In this document: in pieces, positions 44,921 through 54,700 of the stretch
Numbering within the stretch: position 1 is the first letter of the stretch
Layout: the number at the start of each line of letters is the position of its first letter
Assembly (NCBI GenBank): GCA_006386115.1
Contig: VFIW01000038.1
Span: 62,001-126,000 of the forward strand
Direction: 5' to 3'
DNA: 64,000 nt
DNA from: Globisporangium splendens
Lineage: Eukaryota > Oomycota > Peronosporomycetes > Pythiales > Pythiaceae
The notes under the pieces: model-generated
Seen by the model: only the letters and a program-made list of their open reading frames with translations
What the model was told of the DNA's origin: nothing
Database searches by the model: none
Program-made: the position numbers and the translations under genes

Positions 44921-45438
44921 GGAGAAAGAAGGTCATTCTGTGCAACTTATGATCTACATACAGTTGAAGAATTCATGAGTCTCATTGACACTGCCGAGAG
45001 TGAGGTGTCTCGAAGTTTTGACGGTGTGGCTCCGATATCATCGTCGAGCAGAGCTGCGACTTGGGACACAAGAACTTGATCATTTCCCCGCGATTCGTCG
45101 GTGAGTATCTTCGCATTCTTAAAGTTCGTTGCCGTGTTGGCGAGAAGATCGGCCATCTTGTTTTGTTCTCGTTTTGTGCGATTCCAGGAGGTCCACGCAA
45201 AGCTGGCGATGATTTGGTTTACCCGAACTGCTAGTGGCTGCAACTTGGTCTGACATATTGAGGTGAACCCGTTCTGGGGTGCGATAATCATTTGGCTGTC
45301 TCTGAAGACTTCGAGTTTGACTTCATAGTGCTGTAGGTGGTGTGCACTGTATGCGAGGCCGTCTTTCAGTGCGCTGTATTCGCGCCAATTGTTCGTGACT
45401 TCAGATCCCATGTGTGCATACTTGCATGCTTTGAGTTC
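44921..45438 (-). mobile_element. 5'-truncated LINE 3' end encoding RNase H (copy 1)
   Basis: The minus strand encodes the C-terminal part of an RNase H domain: TNNWREYSALKDGLAYSAHH, LEVFRDSQMIIAPQNG, and REQNKMADLLAN near the end, with the stop at 44947. Positions 44935-45438 match 49023-49526 with about three substitutions and no indels. RNase H as the last domain of ORF2 is typical of I-clade-like LINEs. A candidate imperfect target repeat ATGG(C/T)AGATACAT lies at about 44907 and 45497, so this copy may extend right to 45496. Not functional: no reverse transcriptase is present. Confidence 0.65.
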
Positions 45439-46330
45439 CCATCGATTGCTGTGTTCATTCAGGAAGATGAGTGCCCAACTACTGCCTCCTGGTTATCATG
45501 GTAGATACATAGCAGGCAGCAACACAGAAAAACAAATACAGTATGAACTTGTACCCCCACGCAACAACATAGAGCACTTTGCGCAGTTTGCAGGAATGTG
45601 TTGTCCCAGTTTCCAGGGACACACCTCCTAGTCAGTTCTAGTGTCAGATAGCGAGGAGCTTGATGTGATTGCGTTGTATTGATTTGCATGAGATCCATCG
45701 CACAATGTTGGCGAAGGCGAGTACGCGTTGACGTGGTACGCGATATGGTGAGATTTAGAAAAACAGGTTGTTGGTCACGTGCAAAGGTCTGCGTAGAGCC
45801 ACCCCTTGCCTCACTCTGTTTGTGAATTTTGCTCCGCACCACAATCTGCAAGATATGGTCGAGACCTGCGATCAGCATCCGCAAATTCTATTCGAGCCAT
45901 ACGGCTGTCAGTTCATTGACTCCCCATCGAGCGGTGTGACAGTGTGAGGGACTTGTTTGAGTGACTGCAACCGCGCAGCAGTTGCTGCCATTCAGACAAT
46001 AAGATTCTCACTGCATGCTCAAGTGGAACTCTCAAATCGTCTTACTTTCTAATGAAACCCCTGCACCTCGACGTCGAGAGTGTCGACGATAGCATGCCTT
46101 GCGACAGAAGAAGTGACGTCACATTGAGTCAAGCATGGTGGTGCGATTGAAAATAGGATTTGCGAAGAACACAACGCAACTGCTCGAGCTGCGCTGTGCA
46201 AGATACCTTCTGCGAAGTAAGCATTTAATATCTCGCACGGCAAATCTATTGCGCAGCAACAGTAGGTATGGATAGTTGTTCACCTAGTATCCATGCATCT
46301 GTCCTTGGTTGCAAATGCGATGTTGTTTCT
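45439..46330. other. intergenic, nothing supported
   Basis: About 890 bp. A minus frame at 45459-45884 (141 codons) shows no family motif. No structured RNA or repeat recognised. Confidence 0.3.
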
Positions 46331-46528
46331 TCACACTGCTGTGTGGATTGCCTGCTCACAAATATCTTCAAGAAATTGTATGCTTTTGGATATCTTGACA
46401 ATTGTATTCAGCACTGACTTCCCATTGTGTCCCGCAATGTCCGAGTGAGAGTCATTTGTCTGGATCACACTGCTGGCAAGTGCAACTATTGCAGTCAATA
46501 GAAGTAATTGCAATAGTTGCATGCGCAT
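46331..46528 (-). CDS. candidate small secreted peptide
   Basis: 65-codon frame from ATG 46528 (a second ATG two codons later). It begins MRMQLLQLLLLTAIVALASS, a textbook signal peptide with a likely cut after Ala-Ser-Ser, leaving a mature peptide of about 45 residues (IQTNDSHSDIAGHNGKSV and an amphipathic helix) with a single Cys. No RxLR or LxLFLAK effector motif and no paired cysteines. Oomycetes secrete many small proteins, but a 65-residue frame can occur by chance; the strength of the signal sequence is the only evidence. Confidence 0.35.
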   Translation of the reverse strand: MRMQLLQLLLLTAIVALASSVIQTNDSHSDIAGHNGKSVLNTIVKISKSIQFLEDICEQAIHTAV

Positions 46529-47760
46529 CGCAAACAGAAAACTAGACACTCTTTCGCACCATGAATGGTTTAATACTTGGCAGCAATTGAGAGGCATTTC
46601 GCGACGAGAAAGTGACGAATCACGCATTCTGGAACCCGCTTTGGAGTTCGATAAGCAAGTAGCGAGAGAACAGCGTCGCAGTTTTCCTCATGGATTTACA
46701 AATCGGAATACAGTCACAGTCGCCAAGTGCATTCATAAAATACCTTGCTTGGTGCATTGTAAAGTGGTCGCACTCTTGCTCCATTCGTCGGATCTGAGAC
46801 TTCAACTCAAAGTTCAAAGCCCACATGCATGCACTTGTTGTGCTGTTGATCAACAGCTACTGCAGTATTTCTTGACTAGCAGTGCAATATTGGCAACGAC
46901 ATAATTGGTTCACAATTGCACAATTCGTCACCTTGTTGTGAAGTGCGGCAAAAGATCCGAGTTTACAGACAAAAAGTAAACAAGGTGCTCTGTCCAGAAT
47001 GAGAAACCTCTCACGCGATTTTTCAACAATGCGACTGGGTCGGATTTAACTTTTGCTGTACTCTATTTTACTCGTGTCAATGTTGTTGCGCAGGCAAAGA
47101 GGCTGGAATTAAGTCGCAGCGTACTAAGAATAACCAAGTGTTTGCCGAGACGACAACTGTTTTTATATCGTGCGGTGTCGATTGAGTCTGCAACACGAAC
47201 TCGATGCTTTGGACCTCGCAACGCGTGACATACCGAGCTGTTACGCCCAGCTGGTTTTGCGGTATTTGACAGCGGAGGACTGCACTTTTTGTTTTTGAGC
47301 AGTCATGCTGAAATAATAAAATCTCTCAGCCCTTCCTGATCAATTTGTGCAGGTGGCACAGCTACCGCAAACTTCAAAAGGCATACTTCTGTCCTACCTG
47401 ATACTAATTTATACAGCATATGGAAAGTTTAAAGCGTCCCACTCGAAGTCCAAGGTGGCTTGATTGCTTCTCCCCACCAAGTCGCCCTGTCGCTTCGCTT
47501 GTTTTTCCATTTTTTTACAAATGCAGTAGAATTTAACGGGATACCAGTATACAAAAACGCCATATAGAAAATCTCCTTCCCCCTCCCTGTCTCTCTCTCC
47601 CCAGTTATTTCTTTGTGCCTTGCGCTGCAGTCACCCCTAATACAAGCCCGCGATCCGACCGACTGTCTGGTGAGGGTTATCTTGCTGAGGTTTTTTGTTT
47701 AACTTCATTCAGCAAAAGGCACCCACGCAAGCAAGCGCGCCAGCTGCAAAAATAACGAGC
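46529..47760. other. intergenic region upstream of the intact kinase
   Basis: 1.2 kb. A minus frame at 46620-46853 (ALNFELKSQIRRMEQECDHF) looks like a coiled-coil fragment but has no start context or partners. GGTGAGGG at about 47669 and TTTAACTTCATTCAG at 47699-47712 could delimit a 5'-UTR intron of the kinase. Confidence 0.35.
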
Positions 47761-48744
47761 ATGGACTTGGTGCACAACCGCTATCGGTTAGAGAAGCACC
47801 TCTGCGCGACGCTGTATGGCGGCGTGTACCTCTGCGAGGACGTCGCGAGCGCATGCGGCGGCGCGTCCACGTCGCCGCGCTCCGTTGTCGACGTGGCCAT
47901 CGAGAACAAGGAGCCCAAGCAGCATGTTGAAGTCGCCACTGGCGGTCGCCGCGTCGTGTTGAAGCAGACCAATATCGCGCAGGCAATGCACATGCTGAAC
48001 ACACCGAACTCGCAGCAGCAGACGCTGGACGACCCGCGACAGGAGAAGGCGGTCGCGAATCTGTTAAGACGCACGGGCGGCCACGTGAACGTCGTGCAGT
48101 ACTACGACGACTTTATCCTCGACAGGACGCTGTTTTTCGTGATGGAATACTGTTCCGACGGCGATCTGTACGAGTATCTGCACGCGCACGGCAAGACGCG
48201 TCTCGCACAGCAAGACGCGATGAGCGTGCTCGCGCAGGTGGCGTCTGGTGTCGCGTTCCTGCATGCGCACGACATTGCGCACCGCGATTTATCGATGGAG
48301 AACGTATTGCTGCACGAGGGCGTGTGCAAGATCGGCGACTTTGGGCTCTCGACTCGCACGACGCGTCCCAGTACCGAGCGTGTCGGCAAGGCGTACTATA
48401 TGGCGCCCGAGGTCGTCACCGGCGTGGCGTACGACGCTAAGGCCGCCGACATGTGGTCGCTCGGCATCCTGCTGTTTATCATGCTCACGGGCTCGCCGCT
48501 CGTTCCCATTGCATCGAGCTCGGACATGGCGTTCCGCGCCGTGGAGCGCCTGGGCGTCGGTGCCGTGCTGGACGCCTGGGGTGTCTCGCACACGATCTCA
48601 CGGCCCGTGCGCGAGCTGCTGAGCGGTATGGTGCAGGTGCAGCCTGCGGCGCGCCTCACGATCGAGCAGGTGCTTCGCCACGAGGCGTTCGACGAGTGGG
48701 AAGCGAGCTTGGCGCAGACGCCGACGACATGCTCTTCTACGTGA
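47761..48744 (+). CDS. serine/threonine protein kinase, intact
   Basis: Complete kinase domain, 327 aa from MDLVHNRYRL. The VVLKQTN lysine is at about residue 66, MEYCSDGDLYEYL is the hinge, AHRDLSMENVLL the catalytic loop (about 174), IGDFGLS the metal site (about 192), AYYMAPEVV the end of the activation loop (about 215), and DMWSLGILLFIMLTGSPL and VQPAARLTIEQVLRHEAF the C-lobe. The glycine-rich loop is atypical (LCATLYGGVYLCED), yet the catalytic residues are present. An insert of about 30 residues (TSPRSVVDVAIENKEPKQ...) lies between the loop and the Lys. The frame is open upstream to 47695 without an ATG, and a 5'-UTR intron acceptor lies at 47712. Paralogues at 3956 (nonsense codon) and 21504 (core deleted) show that this is a scattered family. 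Substrate unknown. Confidence 0.88.
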   Translation: MDLVHNRYRLEKHLCATLYGGVYLCEDVASACGGASTSPRSVVDVAIENKEPKQHVEVATGGRRVVLKQTNIAQAMHMLNTPNSQQQTLDDPRQEKAVANLLRRTGGHVNVVQYYDDFILDRTLFFVMEYCSDGDLYEYLHAHGKTRLAQQDAMSVLAQVASGVAFLHAHDIAHRDLSMENVLLHEGVCKIGDFGLSTRTTRPSTERVGKAYYMAPEVVTGVAYDAKAADMWSLGILLFIMLTGSPLVPIASSSDMAFRAVERLGVGAVLDAWGVSHTISRPVRELLSGMVQVQPAARLTIEQVLRHEAFDEWEASLAQTPTTCSST

Positions 48745-49004
48745 GGTTCTGTTTGGAGAGGTAACCACACGCACAGCAAGCAAACCGGCAACAACGGACA
48801 TGTTCTGTGTGCGCATGGTTGTGTTGGTTGGGTGTGTGTGTGTGAACGAGAAGCAATTTAACTTATAGACGTGCGTATTTATACAAATCTATGCTTTCTC
48901 CAGCGCTTGCTGTCTTTGTCTTGTGTCCGATAATTGCGAGTTGGAAAATATTGTGATTTGTTTGGAGATTGCTTTGCTTTGCGCAGATCCACCTCTTTTG
49001 TCAA
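48745..49004. other. short intergenic region
   Basis: Contains a GTGTGTGTGTG run near 48830 and ends in the left 15-nt direct repeat of the LINE insertion. Confidence 0.3.
48990..49004. repeat. target-site duplication, left copy
   Basis: CACCTCTTTTGTCAA, 15 nt, identical to 49526-49540 on the other side of the LINE fragment. Confidence 0.8.
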
Positions 49005-49525
49005 TGAGAGAGAAAGAGTGCAATTCTGTGCAACTTATGATCTACATACAGTTGAAGAATTCATGAGTCTCATTGAAACTGCCGAGAGTGAGGTGTCTCG
49101 AAGTTTTGACGGTGTGGCTCCGATATCATCGTCGAGCAGAGCTGCGACTTGGGACACAAGAACTTGATCATTTCCCCGCGATTCGTCGGTGAGTATCTTC
49201 GCATTCTTAAAGTTCATTGCCGTGTTGGCGAGAAGATCGGCCATCTTGTTTTGTTCTCGTTTTGTGCGATTCCAGGAGGTCCACGCAAAGCTGGCGATGA
49301 TTTGGTTTACCCGAACTGCTAGTGGCTGCAACTTGGTCTGACATATTGAGGTGAACCCGTTCTGGGGTGCGATAATCATTTGGCTGTCTCTGAAGACTTC
49401 GAGTTTGACTTCATAGTGCTGTAGGTGGTGTGCACTGTATGCGAGGCCGTCTTTCAGTGCGCTGTATTCGCGCCAATTGTTCGTGACTTCAGATCCCATG
49501 TGTGCATATTTGCATGCTTTGAGTT
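49005..49525 (-). mobile_element. 5'-truncated LINE 3' end encoding RNase H (copy 2)
   Basis: Second copy of the element at 44921-45438, almost identical, inserted between perfect 15-nt direct repeats. The coding strand is minus; RNase H motifs are TNNWREYSALKDGL, FRDSQMII and REQNKMADLLAN, stop at 49035. Because the 3' end is shared with copy 1 while the 5' end (right side here) stops sooner, this is classic 5' truncation during target-primed reverse transcription. Residues encoded to the right of 49526 in the same frame come from host DNA. Confidence 0.72.
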
Positions 49526-49540
49526 CACCTCTTTTGTCAA
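49526..49540. repeat. target-site duplication, right copy
   Basis: Same 15 nt as 48990-49004. Confidence 0.8.
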
Positions 49541-49828
49541 AAGGGATGAAATATTTCGGTAAATATGCAGTGACATACCTCTCAAAAGCAAAACACGACA
49601 CTTTTGTTTGTCGTCATGCAGGCACATCCACACAGTTTTCTTCTATACAGGACTTCAGCTCCTTACATGAAAGATGTCCCTTGAAAGGAGGCAGCTCAGT
49701 ACTGCCACACTCAAAAGCAAACAATTAATTGTCTTCCACCAGTTAAACAATATCTACCATCATGAAACAAGAGGAAAAAATGGTTCAGAACTAAATACCA
49801 TTTTGTCTCGATCTCTCATTTTCTCACT

Positions 49829-51406
49829 TTATGGACACTTTTTGTGGACAAGCGCAGCACCGTGCTCGGCGTACTCGGCCTTGGACATCCACATCTCGTG
49901 GAAGGAGCCGAGGGAAGCCAAGATGGAGCCGCCGAGGAACGCGCCGATGCGCCGCTCCTGCGCATGCGCCGCGATCACTTTGACGCGCAAATTGCCACCG
50001 AACGGGTTACCGTTCGAAGCCGACGAGCCTGCGGCCGAGAGTGGCAGCTGGTATGTACTCAGCGCGTGCAAGACCTCGCGCTCGAGCCGCAGCGGCATGT
50101 TCTCGAAGCACGAGCTGCCGCCCGTGAGGATGATGTTCTGGAAGAGCTCCTTGCGCAGTTCGGCCTCAGTCGTCATGCCACCGACTTCGCAGATCCACTC
50201 GGGCACCGCGAGACCGCGTTTCTTTAGGATGCTGCCATCTGTGAACTCGTTCACGACGCTCTCTGATGAAGATGATGAGGGGACGCCAGACTCACTTGCA
50301 GTCGCGCTATTTGGGCTCGTGGCCGAGATGAAGTACTGCTCGGGAACGCTGAAGCGCTCCGTACCCATGGCGATGACCGTCTTGTCCGGGAGCTCGTATT
50401 GGATCATGGGCAACTGCACGTTCTGCGCCTCGTCGAACGCTGTATCCGCTACACGACAAAGCCCGCTTTCCTTGGCTTCGATGGCGTACGACCAGCACGA
50501 CGCCGCGGTTAAGGCTGAACGCCGCGCAATCTCCTGCGACGGCGACGATGGCGCGCTTAGTAGCAGCGCCTTGTTGCTGTTGTTCAGGAACTGGTGCTCG
50601 AGCTTGGCACGGAGAAACGCGTCCAGGTCGTGGCCACCAAACACCTGCACCTGAGACTTTGGGTACGCGAACGCGTAGCCTTCGTGCACGCTCGTGACGC
50701 TCGTGTACGTCGCACCCATCTCCACGACGAGACCGCTCGTGCGCGCGTTCGCATAACACGTGAGCACGGCGCTCTTCGCGCAAAAGAGCGCGGGGATCCC
50801 CAATTGCTCCATCAGCACTTCGACCATCTGCTCGCGCGCCTTGGAATGCTGCTTCTTGGTCGAGACAGAGCTGCTACTTGTCATAGCCGCTGCTACTGTG
50901 CTCTCCTTCATCTCGCTCTCATTCACAGATGCTCCTGCCGCGTTCTTGAGTGCCACAATCTCCTCTGGGATCGCAAACGGCCGCTCGACGAACAGCAGCG
51001 GGTGGTCGCTCATGCGCGTCTGCAAGCGCGACGCCGACGTGTCGAAGAGCCACTGCGCCAGCTGCTCCGGTTCCATCTCCATGCGCGCAGCGTTGGCCAC
51101 AGCGGCGTCAGCGCGCTCGCGTTCGCTGGACAAATCACCGGCAGCGTACGCCGACGGCAATGCGCTCTCGTAGACGCGCGGGAAATCCTCGCCGGCGTAT
51201 CCGAACTTGCATCTCGATGTGCCGTATTCGAACACGAGTGCGTCGAGATCGTTCGCCTCTGCGAGCGCATTCGAGTACGCATTGCCGCTGCCGCCGTGGT
51301 GACCGACACCTCCGGCGTGGCTTCCTCCGCCTCCGGACGCCGCGTGCGCTCCACTGCCGCCTGCGCCACCGCCCGCTACGTTCGCATTCCCGCCACCAGC
51401 GTACAT
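49829..51406 (-). CDS. ARP4: actin-related protein 4 (ARP4/BAF53-like)
   Basis: Nuclear actin-related protein, a shared subunit of INO80/SWR1/NuA4/SWI-SNF-type chromatin complexes. Single exon, 525 aa. The N-terminal 45 residues are a Gly/Ala/His-rich tail absent from animal BAF53. The actin fold follows: LVFEYGTSRCKFGYAGEDFP (phosphate 1 region), LLFVERPF, GLVVEMGATYTSVTSVHEGY (phosphate 2 region), FQNIILTGGSSCFENMPLRL (adenosine region), and the diagnostic C terminus FLGGSILASLGSFHEMWMSK ending HKKCP, as in ARP4. Inserts rich in Ser (MTSSSSVSTKK; ATASESGVPSSSS) lengthen it relative to the 430-residue family norm. The ferlin stop is 357 bp upstream of its start, on the same strand. Confidence 0.88.
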   Translation of the reverse strand: MYAGGGNANVAGGGAGGSGAHAASGGGGSHAGGVGHHGGSGNAYSNALAEANDLDALVFEYGTSRCKFGYAGEDFPRVYESALPSAYAAGDLSSERERADAAVANAARMEMEPEQLAQWLFDTSASRLQTRMSDHPLLFVERPFAIPEEIVALKNAAGASVNESEMKESTVAAAMTSSSSVSTKKQHSKAREQMVEVLMEQLGIPALFCAKSAVLTCYANARTSGLVVEMGATYTSVTSVHEGYAFAYPKSQVQVFGGHDLDAFLRAKLEHQFLNNSNKALLLSAPSSPSQEIARRSALTAASCWSYAIEAKESGLCRVADTAFDEAQNVQLPMIQYELPDKTVIAMGTERFSVPEQYFISATSPNSATASESGVPSSSSSESVVNEFTDGSILKKRGLAVPEWICEVGGMTTEAELRKELFQNIILTGGSSCFENMPLRLEREVLHALSTYQLPLSAAGSSASNGNPFGGNLRVKVIAAHAQERRIGAFLGGSILASLGSFHEMWMSKAEYAEHGAALVHKKCP

Positions 51407-51763
51407 GGTGGTTGCTCGATGTCAGTCTTTGACGGGAATGACTCGATGGGTTGGGCGAATACCGGTATAAACTCGGTATTCCACAGTGGATCTTTGGAGG
51501 ACGTGCAGCATAGTCGTGAAGGCACACCCAGCTTTGCTTTTCCTTTCATTTCTCTCAAACAAAATGTATTCATGCGCTTATGACGCGATCTTCTTCTTCT
51601 CTCTTTCTTTCTCGCTATCTCTTGCGGAATCGCGGCAGTCAAGTCAGCCACCACCCAATGCACAGAGAAAAACAAAAAACAAAAAACAAAAAACAAAAAA
51701 CAAAACAGATACATAATCACAGGGAAAAATAAACAACATTCGTCCCAATGGCGAACTCCAAGC
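51407..51763. promoter_or_regulatory. intergenic between ferlin and ARP4, with A6C repeat
   Basis: Holds the ARP4 promoter and ferlin 3' end. An AAAAAAC heptamer is repeated about five times at 51667-51705; on the transcribed strand this is a T-rich tract just after the ferlin stop. Confidence 0.45.
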
Positions 51764-54700
51764 TCACTTGAAGGTGACGATGGCAAGGTTAATGAACGGC
51801 GCGAGGAAGTAGATGAGAACCATGAACGCCACACAGCAGAGGCAGCACATGATGCGGTTGCAAATTGACGGACCCAGCAAGTCGTTGAACACCTTGAACG
51901 GGTTGAGCGAGAACGACAGACGACCCGCAGGAGGAGGAAGGTACGGCGAGTTGTTCGGTGCATTGCGACCTTGGCCGACAGGATGCTGCTTGGCCTTTTC
52001 CATTGGCACCACTTCCATCGACATGCAGACTTCGCCCATGTAGTTGCGCGTGTGGGTCTTGTGGTCGACACTCTCGAGTTTCACCCACTTGGAGTCTGGT
52101 GGGTCATCGTCATCCCAGAGCCCCGTCGCTTCTTTGATCTTCTTGACAGCAGCATCGTCGTCCGAGGTCGCTTTCTTCTTCTTCTTCTGGGTCTCTTCGT
52201 CGTCTTCAAAGAACTGCACATTGGTCTTCTGCTTGTAGGCACGCTGGAAGTACATGCCCAGATCCATCATCGCCTCGCCGATCGCATCGTTTGCAGTGAA
52301 GACATCCTTGTCCCATCCTTGGATGTGGAAGTACGGCGTCTTCGTGTTTGGCTGCTTGTGGCCCAATGTGATCGGGAACTTCATGCGCCAGTTGAACGAT
52401 CCCTTGCCCTTCTTTGCGCGCCAGTGGATATCGGTCTCTTGGTAGTCAGAACCTTCCATCCAGCAGCGGAAGAAGAGATCATTCATGTCTTCAGCCTCAT
52501 CAAACGATGGCACATTGCGAGCCTTCCAGACAATCACACGAAGCTCCAAGTCCACTGGAGGCGGTAGAGAGATATCGATCGGAGGGTACTCGTGAGCCTG
52601 GTTAGGCGTGAGAATGTCGACCCACATCTTAATCGTACCCATCGGTGCCTTCGAGGTCGGAATATTCAATGTGCGAATCTCCAGCGGCTTCGGACGGAAT
52701 CGGCTTGAAGTCTCGTACATCTTGCCCATATCTTGCCATCGTTGATCAAACAGACGGTCTTCCAGGTCAATCGTCGTGCGACCAATCAAATCATCACCAC
52801 CCACAAAATCATGATCCATGGCTTCAATAGTCAAAATACTCGCTCCAGGAAGCAACGCGTTGATCTGGTACATCTTGTAAAAGTCGGGATCGGTCGTATC
52901 GTCGATGAAATTTTTCCGGTCGTCGACTTTTTCTTTGCCCAACTTCATACGCAAGTAAGGGTCGGATTTCCCGGGACGTCCGTTGAGACCAAGATCCATG
53001 GGCGCAAAACCAACGCCATCAAGCACGTAGACACGAATCTCGTACGGCAAAGGCTTCATCAATCGTTCCATGTCCAGTAGTGGTCGTTCATCTTCACGTT
53101 CAAAGATACGAATCAAGCCCTTGAATTGACCAGCGATCTTGTACAAACCATCGCCACCAACATTTGCAGGTTTCTTCTTGAAAGGATTCAGCATGGCCAG
53201 CATCGATCTTTTTTTCTGCTTTTGACCAATGTGCAGCGCATACTTCTCGAAAGGAGTAGTCTTCAGCTCCGACTCAAGCTCACTGTCCAGTAAATCGCGA
53301 TGCTTCAGGTACTTTTTCTGCTTTTCGTCCTCATCGTCTTCGGGGTTACTAGAGTGGCGTGATGCTGCGTCGTCAAAGCCCCCTGCAGCATCGAAATCGA
53401 CGCCCATGCTTTTCAATGCTCCGAACACACCTGCGCCATTGTCAACTGATTCCACATCATCCTTGTCCCCACCGCCAAGTAGCGGTGATTCTTCGTCGAA
53501 CTCATCGGCAGTTTCCAGTTCAATTTCAGCAAAGTTGTCACTTTGTGGAGGACGATAGTGCTTCGACCAAGGGATCTTCGAACTCATTTCGATAGATGCA
53601 GAGCCGATAATTGGAGTCTGGAAACCTCCGAGACGCGTATCCTTCACGATGATATTCAAACGCGGCGCAAAATGAGCGTTCACTGGAAGCTCCACCTCTT
53701 TCAGAATACGTTGCAAAAAGTTCGGGTTACTTCCGGTTGGTCTCTTCGATTTTTCAGTGATCATTTCTTGGGATGCATGGTCTTTACCACCAAGGATGAA
53801 CTCGATGAACGGGAGCTGAATCGGCAAGAACTGGAATGGCTCCATACTGCGCAGTCCCAGCACCGTAATCTCGAGGAACGCTTTACGAGTTTCTGGCACA
53901 ATTGATACCGATGGAGGGATGTTCTCATCTGGAAATTGTTTACGAATGAGTTCCAGCGAGGCAAGAATTTCACCTTCGCTGTCACCAGGTTCCTGATACA
54001 TAACAGGATACCACCTTGGGTCCGGCAGAGTTGAAAGTTTTCCGTCGGCGAGTTGCTGGGAAGTTCGAATGTGGGCGTCGGAAAGATTCAGAGCAACTAA
54101 TCCGACAAAGTCATTCGAATCGAATTCGTCGTAATCCATGACGCGAAGCATGACTTGTGGAGCATATTTCAACTCGGGGAGATTGATGTCAAAGTAAATC
54201 GTTTCGTACCAGAGTGGATCTCGCGTCTTTTTCTTTTTCGACGTCTCTTTTGGCTTTTCGCCCAAACAGCGCGCGACGAGGTATGGGTCCAACAATCCAT
54301 TCGAATCTGCTGGAGGTAATCTTCGTCCTTGGTAAACGTGAACACGAAGTTGGTAAGGGACTCGTTTGTTTACTGCATCCATGTCAGCTCGGTCCCATGG
54401 TGTTCTGTGAGCGTCTTCTTCAGTACCAAAACCAAGACGAACAAGCACATTTCCGGGGAACTCGTCGTCTGCCAAAGCATCAATGGACGAATCTTCTTTC
54501 ATTGAAACCCATTCCACATCACTGGCAAAGCCGCCGTGATCTCCCATGAGTTCTTTTGCAGTGAAACGACGGTAGCAAACTGGCTTGCGGTTATCATTTT
54601 CTCCCTTGCACAAATACAAGAAAATATCTGGTACTTGGGATAAATCTTCTGGAAGAAGCATCTTCTCACTTTCTTCCATGTCGTTCCACTCCACAACACC

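Noticed and set aside
49526..49601. N-terminal extension of the second RNase H frame
   Set aside because: It begins inside the right target-site duplication and host DNA, so its being open is chance.
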